Shown piece after piece: positions 1 through 6,546 of a DNA stretch of 7,952 bases (position 1 is its first letter; each line of letters begins with the position of its first letter). The position numbers and the translations under genes were made by a program. The notes beneath the pieces are model-generated. The model did not search any database. It had not been told where the DNA came from and saw nothing but the letters and a program-made list of their open reading frames with translations. Origin of the DNA: Acidaminococcaceae bacterium (GTDB lineage Bacteria; Bacillota; Negativicutes; Acidaminococcales; Acidaminococcaceae); NCBI GenBank assembly GCA_017443165.1, contig JAFSOW010000197.1, forward strand, positions 1-7,952. The letters are read 5' to 3'.

Positions 1-52
1 CATGTTGATCAGCGGCTTTGCAAGCGGTTCCGCTGACTGGAAAGGAAGCTGA
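1..52 (+). CDS. Probable C-terminal tail of an upstream gene (unidentified, partial)
   Basis: One frame is open from the window edge to a TGA at 50-52 and would end in residues ISGFASGSADWKGS. The stop lies 7 bases before the plsX ATG, and the plsX ribosome binding site lies inside the last codons, as is usual in a tight operon. No promoter is visible in these 59 bases, so plsX is probably co-transcribed with something upstream. In related bacteria plsX is often preceded by fapR or rpmF, but 16 residues are too few to identify either. A second frame closes at 34-36 but gives an unlikely Arg/Cys-rich tail. The product is unknown. Confidence 0.3.
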   Translation, partial: MLISGFASGSADWKGS

Positions 53-59
53 AAAACGC

Positions 60-1091
60 ATGAAAATTGCGCTGGATGTAATGGGTACCGATTACGGCCC
101 GAAGGAATTGGTCCTGGGCGCGGTAATGGCGGTAAAAGAATATAATTGTGACGTAGTTCTGGTAGGGGATGAACCTACCATTGTAAAATTACTGAAAGAT
201 TACGGCGCGGAAAAAAACCCGCATCTGACGACCCGGCATGCGTCGGAAGTCATTGATATGCATGAGCACCCCGGTATTGCGGTAAAGACGAAAAAGGATG
301 CCTCCATCGTGGTGGCTACCGATCTTATTCGTAACAAAGAATGCGATGCGTTGGTGTCTTCCGGCAGTACGGGAGCGGCGGTAGCTGCGGCCCTGTTTCA
401 TCTGGGGCGCATCCGCGGTGTGGGCCGGCCGACAATTGCCACGCCTATCCCAAGTCTGACGGGCACTACGGTGCTGCTGGACAGCGGGGCAAAGGTGGAT
501 GCAAAACCGCAGCATATGCTGCAGAATGCTATCATGGGTTCCATTTATGCGGAACTGATGCTGAACATTAAGAGTCCCAGGGTGGGACTGCTCAACATTG
601 GCGAAGAAGAAATCAAAGGCAATGAACAGACACTGGCAGCGTACCCGTTGCTAAAAAAAGAGAAACTGATTAACTTTATTGGCAACGTGGAAGGTCGCGA
701 CATCAATAAAGGCAACGTGGACGTGGTTGTCTGTGACGGATTTGTGGGCAACGTGGTGCTGAAAGCGGCGGAGGGTCTGGCAACGGCCATCCTAACCATG
801 GTGAAGGAAGCCATTATGAACGGAGGTTTCTTAGCTAAGGTCGGCGGCCTGCTGATTCGGCCGGCCTTGAAAGGCCTTAAAAAACGGCTGGACCCGGAAG
901 CTTATGGCGGTGCGCTGCTGCTGGGCGTACGAGCGCCTTTCTTTATCTGCCACGGTTCTTCTAGGGCGAAAGCAATTAAAAATGCCATAGGCGCGGCGGT
1001 GGACGGTGTGGAACGCAACATCTGCAACCGTATTGCCGAGGATATTGCGAGGCAGACAAAAGCCGATAAGGTGGTCGGCAGTCTGCGGTAA
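60..1091 (+). CDS. plsX: Phosphate acyltransferase PlsX
   Basis: PlsX converts acyl-ACP and phosphate to acyl-phosphate, the acyl donor for PlsY in the first step of phosphatidic acid synthesis. It is a soluble enzyme that associates with the inner face of the membrane. The 343-residue product is close to the usual family length. It opens with MKIALDVMGTDYGPKE, the family N-terminus. Other family segments are SSGSTGA near residue 100, LLDSGAKVD near 139-147, GLLNIGEE near 177, a CDGFVGNVVLK segment near 225 and HGSSRAKAIKNA near 298-309. The ATG at 60 is preferred over an in-frame TTG at 18, because it gives the canonical N-terminus and has GGAAG at 44-48. One small oddity is that the usual MGGD motif reads MGTD. 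It heads the fab cluster, which fits its role of feeding acyl-ACP into phospholipids. Confidence 0.96.
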   Translation: MKIALDVMGTDYGPKELVLGAVMAVKEYNCDVVLVGDEPTIVKLLKDYGAEKNPHLTTRHASEVIDMHEHPGIAVKTKKDASIVVATDLIRNKECDALVSSGSTGAAVAAALFHLGRIRGVGRPTIATPIPSLTGTTVLLDSGAKVDAKPQHMLQNAIMGSIYAELMLNIKSPRVGLLNIGEEEIKGNEQTLAAYPLLKKEKLINFIGNVEGRDINKGNVDVVVCDGFVGNVVLKAAEGLATAILTMVKEAIMNGGFLAKVGGLLIRPALKGLKKRLDPEAYGGALLLGVRAPFFICHGSSRAKAIKNAIGAAVDGVERNICNRIAEDIARQTKADKVVGSLR

Positions 1092-1115
1092 GAAGAGAAA
1101 TACAAAGAGTCATAT

Positions 1116-1121
1116 AAGGAG
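1116..1121 (+). promoter_or_regulatory. Ribosome binding site of fabH (sets a GTG start)
   Basis: AAGGAG lies 7 bases before a GTG at 1129. No in-frame ATG lies near this site, and the reading frame upstream of the GTG overlaps plsX with non-family sequence, so this site fixes the start. Confidence 0.8.
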
Positions 1122-1128
1122 AAACATA

Positions 1129-2118
1129 GTGACATTTGCCGCTGGTATAATAGGAATAGGATGTTATCTTCCTGAAAAAAAACTGACGAACCAGGACCTG
1201 GAGAAAATGGTTGACACATCTGATGCCTGGATCACCGAACGTACGGGTATCAAGACCCGTCATATAGCCGCTCCGGATCAGGCGACCAGTGATTTGGCCT
1301 ATGAGGCTGCAGTACGTGCCCTGGCGGATGCGGATACCAAACCGGAAGAACTGGATTTGATTATTGTGGCGACCGAGTCGCCGGACTATAAATATCCCTC
1401 TACGGCTTGTCTTCTGCAGGCAAGACTGGGCGCAAAAAATGCCGCCGCTTTCGATTTGTCCGCGGGCTGCAGTGGGTTCGTATATGGTCTGGGTATCGCC
1501 AGCCAGAGTATTGTGAGCGGGTTGTATAAAAAGATACTGTTGGTTGGCGCGGAAACCCTTTCCCGGATTACTGACTGGACAGACCGCAACACATGCGTGT
1601 TGTTTGGAGACGGCGCAGGGGCTGCTGTATTGGGCAGGGTAGAAGAAGGTTACGGGGTTTTGAGCCTGGATCTGGGAGCGGACGGAAGCGGCGGCAGTCA
1701 TCTGATACAGCCAGCCGGCGGCAGCCGGAAGCCAACGACCCATGAGACGGTAGATGCCCACGAACATCTTATCCACATGGACGGACAGGATGTGTTTAAA
1801 TTTGCGGCGCGGCGGATGCCCTATGCCTGCAGGAAAGTACTGCAGAAAGCGGGCATGACCATAGATGATGTTGCATTGCTGGTACCCCACCAGGCGAACC
1901 TGCGCATTATCGACAATGCCATAGACCGCCTGAAAATTGACAGGGACAGAGTCTGGATCAACATCGACAAACACGGGAATATGTCAGCAGCTTGCGTTCC
2001 CGTCTGTCTGACAGAGGCGCAGGAGGCCGGACGGTTAAAGAAAGGCGACAAAGTAATTATGGTAGCCTTTGGCGCAGGGCTGACCTGGGTCGGCGCGTTA
2101 GTAAAATGGGCGAAATAA
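1129..2118 (+). CDS. fabH: Beta-ketoacyl-ACP synthase III (FabH)
   Basis: FabH starts fatty acid chains by condensing an acyl-CoA primer with malonyl-ACP. The product is 329 residues if started at the GTG. It has the thiolase fold markers and a complete Cys-His-Asn triad: Cys114 in SAGCSGF, His254 in VPHQAN and Asn284 in KHGNMSAA. The N-terminal part shows the family signature SDAWITERTGI at about 31-41. All these residues sit close to their positions in E. coli FabH (112, 244, 274). The gap from plsX is 37 bases, with a good ribosome binding site and no terminator, so it is co-transcribed. Primer preference (acetyl-CoA or branched acyl-CoA) cannot be told from the sequence. The frame stays open upstream to 1006, but that extension overlaps plsX and is rejected. 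Confidence 0.96.
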   Translation: MTFAAGIIGIGCYLPEKKLTNQDLEKMVDTSDAWITERTGIKTRHIAAPDQATSDLAYEAAVRALADADTKPEELDLIIVATESPDYKYPSTACLLQARLGAKNAAAFDLSAGCSGFVYGLGIASQSIVSGLYKKILLVGAETLSRITDWTDRNTCVLFGDGAGAAVLGRVEEGYGVLSLDLGADGSGGSHLIQPAGGSRKPTTHETVDAHEHLIHMDGQDVFKFAARRMPYACRKVLQKAGMTIDDVALLVPHQANLRIIDNAIDRLKIDRDRVWINIDKHGNMSAACVPVCLTEAQEAGRLKKGDKVIMVAFGAGLTWVGALVKWAK

Positions 2119-2154
2119 TTCGGATATATAACAGTACATTTAAGTATGGAAAGT

Positions 2155-2158
2155 GAGG
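2155..2158 (+). promoter_or_regulatory. Ribosome binding site of fabD (favours a TTG start)
   Basis: GAGG lies 9 bases before a TTG at 2168. The competing in-frame GTG at 2153 overlaps this site and has only a weak GGA upstream, so the TTG is favoured. Confidence 0.6.
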
Positions 2159-2167
2159 TTGGGTCCA

Positions 2168-3115
2168 TTGTCAAAAACAGCATTTGTATTCCCCGGACAG
2201 GGTTCCCAAAAAGTTGGTATGTGCAAGGATTTTTACGATAACTACGCCTGCGCAAAAAAGGTGTTTGCGGAAGCGGATGACGCGTTGGGCTTTTCCATTA
2301 CTAAGATGTGCTTTGAAGGGCCGGAAGAAGAATTGCGCCTGACAAAGTATACCCAGCCTGCCATTCTAACCTGCAGTGTGGCGGCGATGGCTGTGATGCG
2401 CGAACACGGGCTGGAGTGCGAGGCTGCCGGCGGTCACAGTCTCGGTGAATATTCTGCACTGGTAGCAGCTGACGTTATGGGGCTTCAGGATGCGGTGGTT
2501 GCGGTCCACAAGCGTGGTGAATTCATGCAGGAAGCAGTTCCTGTAGGGGAAGGCGCTATGGCGGCAGTGATAGGACTGACGCCGGATGAAATCGTGGCAG
2601 TTTGCCAGAACGTGGAAGCAGAATGCGGAGAAGCAGTGCAGGCTGTCAACTTTAACTGCCCCGGCCAGGTTGTTATTGCGGGGGCAACAAAGGCAGTGGA
2701 CAAAGCAGCGGAAGCTTTAAAAACAGCAGGAGCCAAACGGGTTATCTCACTGCCGGTAAGCGCACCGTTCCACAGCACTCTGATGAAACCGGCTGCAGAA
2801 CGCCTGAAGGAAGTGTTAGACAAGATTGAATTCCGGGATGCAAAATTCCCGGTATTTGCCAATGTAACCGCTGAGCCGGTTGTCAAAGCGGAAGAAATCC
2901 GTGCCCTGTTGGTAAAACAGGCCGCAAGCCCAGTCAAATGGGAAATGTCTATGCACCGGATGATCAAAGAAGGCGTAAATACGTTTGTTGAAGTGGGTCC
3001 GGGCAAGGTTCTGACCGGTTTTACAAAAAAAATTGACCGGGGTATGAACGCGTTAAATGTGGAAGATATGGCAAGTTTGGAAAAAACACTTGCTTATTTT
3101 AAGGAGGTTCGCTAA
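2168..3115 (+). CDS. fabD: Malonyl-CoA:ACP transacylase (FabD)
   Basis: FabD moves malonyl from CoA to the phosphopantetheine arm of AcpP and so supplies the extender unit for FabH and FabF. The product is 315 residues, close to the family norm of about 310. It begins with [13 protein letters not shown], which carries the oxyanion-hole Gln11. The nucleophile is Ser91 in [14 protein letters not shown], the carboxylate-binding Arg is Arg116 in HKRGEFMQ, and the catalytic His is His202 in SAPFHSTLM. Near the C-terminus is [14 protein letters not shown] chose the TTG at 2168 because it gives the usual family N-terminus and a better spaced ribosome binding site; a GTG at 2153 would add five residues. 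The 3' end carries the ribosome binding site of fabG, which starts one base after its stop, suggesting translational coupling. Confidence 0.96.
   Translation: MSKTAFVFPGQGSQKVGMCKDFYDNYACAKKVFAEADDALGFSITKMCFEGPEEELRLTKYTQPAILTCSVAAMAVMREHGLECEAAGGHSLGEYSALVAADVMGLQDAVVAVHKRGEFMQEAVPVGEGAMAAVIGLTPDEIVAVCQNVEAECGEAVQAVNFNCPGQVVIAGATKAVDKAAEALKTAGAKRVISLPVSAPFHSTLMKPAAERLKEVLDKIEFRDAKFPVFANVTAEPVVKAEEIRALLVKQAASPVKWEMSMHRMIKEGVNTFVEVGPGKVLTGFTKKIDRGMNALNVEDMASLEKTLAYFKEVR
3101..3107 (+). promoter_or_regulatory. Ribosome binding site of fabG, inside fabD
   Basis: AAGGAGG is embedded in the last codons of fabD, 9 bases before the fabG ATG at 3117. It selects this ATG over an upstream in-frame start at 3057 that lies within fabD. 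Confidence 0.85.
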
Positions 3116-3116
3116 A

Positions 3117-3863
3117 ATGCAGTTAGAAGGAAAAGTTGCATTAGTTACAGGTGCTTCACGTGGGATCGGTAGGAGTATCGCACTGTTGTTGGCTTCCCGG
3201 GGCGCTGATATTGCCATTAACTATGCCGGCAATACGGAAGCTGCCGAGAAGACCAGGGCGGAAGTGGAAGCGCTGGGGCGCAAAGCGATTCTGGTGAAGA
3301 CAGATGTGGCTGACGCGGAAGCATGTGTCGCTATGATTGACGAAGTGGTTAAGGCCTTTGGAAAGATTGATATTCTGGTAAACAACGCTGGTATTACCCG
3401 GGATGGTCTTCTGATGCGTATGAAGGAAGCGGATTGGGATGCGGTGTTGCTCACCAACTTGAAAAGTGTGTTTAACTGCACTAAGGCTGCCGTTAAATAT
3501 ATGATGAAAGCCCGTAGTGGCCGAATCGTCAGCATCAGTTCTGTAGTGGGAGCCATGGGTAATGCCGGTCAGGCGAACTATGCCGCAGCCAAGGCTGGTA
3601 TCCTGGGCTTTACCAAAGCCACGGCGAAAGAAGTGGCGGCTCGTGGCATTACGGTAAATGCTGTGGCTCCGGGTTTTATTGCTACCGATATGACAGCAGT
3701 GCTGCCGGAAAAGGTAGTGGAAAGTTTGAAAGCAGGTATCCCCATGGGGCGTCTTGGCGACCCGGAGGATATTGCAAAAGCGGTTGCATTCCTTGTATCG
3801 GATGAAGCTGCGTATATTACTGGCCAGACATTACATGTAAATGGCGGTATGTTTATGAATTAA
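3117..3863 (+). CDS. fabG: 3-oxoacyl-ACP reductase (FabG)
   Basis: FabG reduces 3-ketoacyl-ACP to 3-hydroxyacyl-ACP with NADPH, the first reduction of each elongation cycle. The product is a classical short-chain dehydrogenase of 248 residues. The Rossmann nucleotide motif is TGASRGIG at 11-18, with Arg15 in the place typical of NADPH-using FabG. NNAG is at 89-92. The catalytic tetrad is complete: Asn114, Ser142, Tyr155 (in QANYAAAK) and Lys159. The C-terminal [11 protein letters not shown] segment is typical of FabG. The ATG at 3117 is one base past the fabD stop. No unusual features were seen. Confidence 0.96.
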   Translation: MQLEGKVALVTGASRGIGRSIALLLASRGADIAINYAGNTEAAEKTRAEVEALGRKAILVKTDVADAEACVAMIDEVVKAFGKIDILVNNAGITRDGLLMRMKEADWDAVLLTNLKSVFNCTKAAVKYMMKARSGRIVSISSVVGAMGNAGQANYAAAKAGILGFTKATAKEVAARGITVNAVAPGFIATDMTAVLPEKVVESLKAGIPMGRLGDPEDIAKAVAFLVSDEAAYITGQTLHVNGGMFMN

Positions 3864-3895
3864 GAAACAGGAGACTGACCGGTAAAGGTCTTGAG

Positions 3896-3904
3896 AGGAG
3901 GTGA
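3896..3904 (+). promoter_or_regulatory. Very strong ribosome binding site of acpP
   Basis: AGGAGGTGA matches the 16S rRNA anti-Shine-Dalgarno over nine bases, the best site in the operon. It lies 6 bases before the ATG at 3911, or 3 before a GTG at 3908, counted from the end of the nine-base match. High translation is expected for an abundant carrier protein. Confidence 0.85.
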
Positions 3905-3910
3905 ATCGTG

Positions 3911-4147
3911 ATGGGCACTTTCGAAAAAGTAAGAGATATTACTGTTGAACAGTTAAGCGTTGACGCTGATGAAGTAAAAATGGAATCTGCGTTCATTGAT
4001 GATCTGGGAGCTGATTCTCTGGATATCGTCGAACTTATTATGGCATTTGAAGAAGAATTCGGCGTAGAAATTCCGGATGAAAAAGCTGAAAAGATCCGTA
4101 CTGTTGCTGACGCAGTCAAAATGTTAGACGAAGAAAAAGAGGCATAA
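3911..4147 (+). CDS. acpP: Acyl carrier protein
   Basis: AcpP is the small acidic carrier that holds growing acyl chains on a 4'-phosphopantetheine arm and passes them between all Fab enzymes and PlsX. The product is 78 residues, the standard length. Ser36 in [10 protein letters not shown] is the phosphopantetheine attachment site. The acidic helix II ([16 protein letters not shown]) that docks to partner enzymes is clear. I chose the ATG at 3911; an adjacent in-frame GTG at 3908 would add one residue and cannot be excluded. The gene has the strongest ribosome binding site in the window and is followed at once by a stable hairpin, which fits a need for more AcpP than other operon products. 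Confidence 0.97.
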   Translation: MGTFEKVRDITVEQLSVDADEVKMESAFIDDLGADSLDIVELIMAFEEEFGVEIPDEKAEKIRTVADAVKMLDEEKEA

Positions 4148-4154
4148 TGCCGAT

Positions 4155-4195
4155 CAGTTTGGGGATGCCCTGGGTAAGGGCATCCCTGTAAACTG
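4155..4195 (+). terminator. Strong hairpin after acpP: partial terminator or mRNA 3'-end stabiliser
   Basis: A perfect 9-bp stem pairs GGGATGCCC (4162-4170) with GGGCATCCC (4178-4186) around a 7-base loop. It is extended by a G-T pair (4161/4187), a two-base bulge and a further 6-bp stem, CAGTTT (4155-4160) with AAACTG (4190-4195). Only a broken T stretch follows (TTTATGTTTG), so this is not a textbook intrinsic terminator. I infer that it lets some transcripts end after acpP, or protects an acpP-bearing mRNA from 3' decay, while the rest read into the next gene. Confidence 0.6.
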
Positions 4196-4231
4196 TTTAT
4201 GTTTGAGGATTGTGAATTTGTTTCCTGAAAT

Positions 4232-4237
4232 GGGGGA
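4232..4237 (+). promoter_or_regulatory. Ribosome binding site of the fabK-like gene (TTG start)
   Basis: GGGGGA lies 6 bases before a TTG at 4244. There is no in-frame ATG nearby, and the protein after the TTG starts as expected for the family. Confidence 0.6.
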
Positions 4238-4243
4238 TATCTG

Positions 4244-5200
4244 TTGAAATTACCAGTGCTTAAAATAGGGAATTTAGTTGCGCAGGTTCCGATTATCCAG
4301 GGCGGCATGGCAATTAGATTATCGACGGCACGTCTGGCTGCTGCGGTGGCCAATGAGGGGGGAATCGGTCTGATTGCTGCTTCCGGTATGGAGGAGCAGG
4401 AATTACGGACGGAAATCCGTCTTGCCCGTAAGCTGACCAACGGCAAGGGTATCATTGGCATCAACTGCATGGTTGCAGCGCGCGCGTTTAAAAACTTAAT
4501 TGTAACTGCCGCGCAGGAAGGCGTGGACCTGATTGTGGCCGGCGCCGGTTTTTCAAGAGATATTTTTGCCGTCGGCAGGGAATACAATGTGGCTGTTGTA
4601 CCGATTGTATCGTCTGTAAAGCTGGCAAAGATTTCTGAAAAGCTGGGGGCTTCCGCAATTGTAGTTGAGGGTACGGAAGCAGGCGGTCATTTGGGGACGC
4701 AACAGTCAATCAAGGAGATCCTTCCGGACATTGTAAAAGCAGTGAATATACCTGTCATTGCGGCGGGCGGAGCTACCTGCGGGCAGGATATTGTGGATCT
4801 TCTGAACCTGGGGGCTGACGGTGTGCAGATGGGCAGCCGGTTTGCGGCCAGCGAGGAGTCCAACGGCGCACGTTTCCTTAAGGAAATGTACCTGAGGATG
4901 GTAAAAGAGGACGTCGTACAGATTGACAGTCCGGTAGGTTATAAGGGTCGCGCCATCCGCAGTCCTTTTGCCCAACTTTCCCTTGAAGGCAGGGCACCTC
5001 TGCCGGTAACCTGTGATGCATGTCTGAAACATTGCACGCATCAGTTCTGTATAATTCGTGCCTTGTCCCGGGCTCAGCAGGGAGATGTGGAAACCGGTCT
5101 GATTTTTACCGGGGCTCACATGTGGAAGATTCATGAAATCTTGCCGGTGAAAGAAATTTTCCAGCGCATCAAGGATGAAGTAGCAGCTATCAACAGCTAA
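4244..5200 (+). CDS. fabK: FMN-dependent oxidoreductase in the enoyl-ACP reductase slot (FabK / nitronate monooxygenase-like family)
   Basis: This is a 318-residue TIM-barrel flavoprotein of the family that holds FabK, nitronate monooxygenase and UfaA (COG2070-type). Visible markers are PIIQGGMA at 16-23, the AAAVANEGGIGLI segment, EGTEAGGHLG at 142-151 with the candidate catalytic His149, and the FMN-phosphate region VIAAGGATCG at 171-180 and GADGVQMGSRF at 190-200. By position in a fab operon it would be the FMN- and NADH-dependent enoyl-ACP reductase. From memory, however, its sequence resembles clostridial nitronate-monooxygenase-like proteins more than pneumococcal FabK, notably in the C-terminal motif with Cys257, Cys260, Cys264 and Cys269 followed by GDVETGLIFTG. 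UfaA, a homologue linked to anaerobic unsaturated fatty acid synthesis in Neisseria gonorrhoeae, is a serious alternative. The family call is firm; the exact reaction and the symbol are uncertain. It starts at TTG and is separated from acpP by a 96-base gap with a hairpin. Confidence 0.75.
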   Translation: MKLPVLKIGNLVAQVPIIQGGMAIRLSTARLAAAVANEGGIGLIAASGMEEQELRTEIRLARKLTNGKGIIGINCMVAARAFKNLIVTAAQEGVDLIVAGAGFSRDIFAVGREYNVAVVPIVSSVKLAKISEKLGASAIVVEGTEAGGHLGTQQSIKEILPDIVKAVNIPVIAAGGATCGQDIVDLLNLGADGVQMGSRFAASEESNGARFLKEMYLRMVKEDVVQIDSPVGYKGRAIRSPFAQLSLEGRAPLPVTCDACLKHCTHQFCIIRALSRAQQGDVETGLIFTGAHMWKIHEILPVKEIFQRIKDEVAAINS

Positions 5201-5269
5201 AAGGAAGCGGGGCAGTAAGGCGGGCGGGCAGATCGTCCGGTGCATGGTCCTGTGGTTCCCAATAATTTT

Positions 5270-5276
5270 GAGGTGA
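5270..5276 (+). promoter_or_regulatory. Ribosome binding site of fabF (favours a TTG start)
   Basis: GAGGTGA lies 5 bases before a TTG at 5282. An in-frame ATG at 5276 begins on the last base of this site, too close to be used well with it, so the TTG two codons later is the likelier start. Confidence 0.65.
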
Positions 5277-5281
5277 TGATT

Positions 5282-6532
5282 TTGAAGAAACGCGTGGTAA
5301 TTACCGGGTTAGGCGTTGTTACACCAATCGGTAATGATGTAGAAACATTTTGGAACAATCTGATTGCCGGGAAATCCGGTATCGATACGATAAAAGCATT
5401 CGATACTTCGGCATTGAAAACGAAAATCGCAGGGGAAGTCAAAGATTTTGATTACACCCAGTATGTTGATAAAAAAGAGGGGCGTAAAATGGACCGGGTG
5501 GCTCATTTTGCGGTTGCCGTTGCCAGGCAGGCGGTGGCGGATGCCGGCATTGATGTGGCGCAGGAAGATTCTGCCCGTTTGGGCGTGTGTGTCGGTACCG
5601 GCATCGGAGGAATCATTACGTTCCTGGAACAGTCCCTGAAATACGGGGAAAAAGGGCCGGGACGTATCAGCCCGTTCTTTATTCCCATGGAAATCCCCAA
5701 CATGCCAGCAGCCCATATCGGCATAGCACTGGGGTGGAAGGGGCCCAATACGGCTATTGTAACAGCCTGCGCTACTGGCACTAACTGCATAGGAGATGCA
5801 ATGCGTACTATTCAGTACGGTGATGCGGACGTGATGATTGCCGGCGGTGTGGAAGCGGCGGTGAACCCCATTGCTATCGCCGGTTTTGAAAACATGAAGG
5901 CCCTTTGCACCGACAGCAATGATAATCCTCAGGCAGCTTCCCGTCCTTTTGATAAGACCCGGAGCGGTTTTGTGATGGGTGAAGGTGGCGGTGTAATCGT
6001 GCTGGAAGAGTTGGAGCACGCAAAAAAACGGGGCGCTCATATTTATGCGGAGTTGGCAGGTTTCGCCATGAACACTGATGCTTACCATATCACTGCTCCC
6101 GATCCGGCAGGGGAGATGCCTGCTGTCTGCATGGAAGCGGCGATTAAAGACGCAGGTCTGACCCCGGATGACATTGATTACATCAACGCTCACGGAACTT
6201 CTACCCATCGCAATGATTTGAACGAGGTCATCGCTTCCAAAAAGATTTTTGGGGAACGTGCTTACAAAGTTCCCATGAGTTCCAATAAATCTATGACCGG
6301 TCATCTGTTAGGTGGGGCCGGAGGTATGGAAGCGGTTGCAACGGTTCTTACCATTGTGAACGGTATCATTCCACCCACCATAAATTATCATGAAGTGGAT
6401 GCGGAAGACGGTATGGATTTGGACTTTGTTCCCAACGAAGCGAGGAAACAGGAGGTCCGGGCTGCCATGTCCAGCAACTTCGGCTTTGGCGGACATAATG
6501 CGGTTATCGTTATTAGAAAGTACGAAGCATAA
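5282..6532 (+). CDS. fabF: Beta-ketoacyl-ACP synthase II (FabF)
   Basis: FabF elongates acyl-ACP by condensing it with malonyl-ACP. The product is 416 residues from the TTG start (E. coli FabF is about 413). It begins with KKRVVITGLGVVTPIGND. The catalytic set is complete: Cys163 in TACATGTN, His304 in NAHGTSTH, Lys336 in NKSMTGH and His341 in the same motif. The glycine-rich FGFGGHNAV is near the C-terminus. An ATG at 5276 would add two residues but overlaps the ribosome binding site. The 81-base gap from the preceding gene is GC-rich, and I see no clear promoter or terminator in it. In the absence of a visible FabB, FabF is likely the main elongating synthase, though other copies could exist outside the window. 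Confidence 0.97.
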   Translation: MKKRVVITGLGVVTPIGNDVETFWNNLIAGKSGIDTIKAFDTSALKTKIAGEVKDFDYTQYVDKKEGRKMDRVAHFAVAVARQAVADAGIDVAQEDSARLGVCVGTGIGGIITFLEQSLKYGEKGPGRISPFFIPMEIPNMPAAHIGIALGWKGPNTAIVTACATGTNCIGDAMRTIQYGDADVMIAGGVEAAVNPIAIAGFENMKALCTDSNDNPQAASRPFDKTRSGFVMGEGGGVIVLEELEHAKKRGAHIYAELAGFAMNTDAYHITAPDPAGEMPAVCMEAAIKDAGLTPDDIDYINAHGTSTHRNDLNEVIASKKIFGERAYKVPMSSNKSMTGHLLGGAGGMEAVATVLTIVNGIIPPTINYHEVDAEDGMDLDFVPNEARKQEVRAAMSSNFGFGGHNAVIVIRKYEA

Positions 6533-6546
6533 GAGACGGGCGCACA

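Noticed and set aside
976..1974. 332-residue open frame on the minus strand opposite fabH
   Set aside because: It is antisense to a complete, motif-perfect fabH, shows no recognisable domain, and has no good ribosome binding site.
2119..2167. Possible promoter in the AT-rich fabH-fabD gap (TATATA at 2125-2130)
   Set aside because: There is no credible -35 element at the right distance, and the gap is short with continuous operon structure.
4196..4243. Possible promoter for the fabK-like gene after the acpP hairpin
   Set aside because: TTGAGG (4203-4208) has no -10 element at 16-18 bases; read-through from upstream is the simpler explanation.
3853..4587. 244-residue minus-strand frame across acpP and the start of the flavoprotein gene
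   Set aside because: It is Ser/Ile-rich low-complexity translation antisense to two clear genes and spans the intergenic hairpin.
5201..5281. GC-rich gap before fabF as a regulatory element
   Set aside because: I could not find a convincing stem or promoter pair; only the ribosome binding site is supported.
5309..6304. 331-residue open frame on the minus strand opposite fabF
   Set aside because: It is a shadow of fabF codons: Cys/His-rich sequence with no domain, and fabF carries all its catalytic residues in the other strand.
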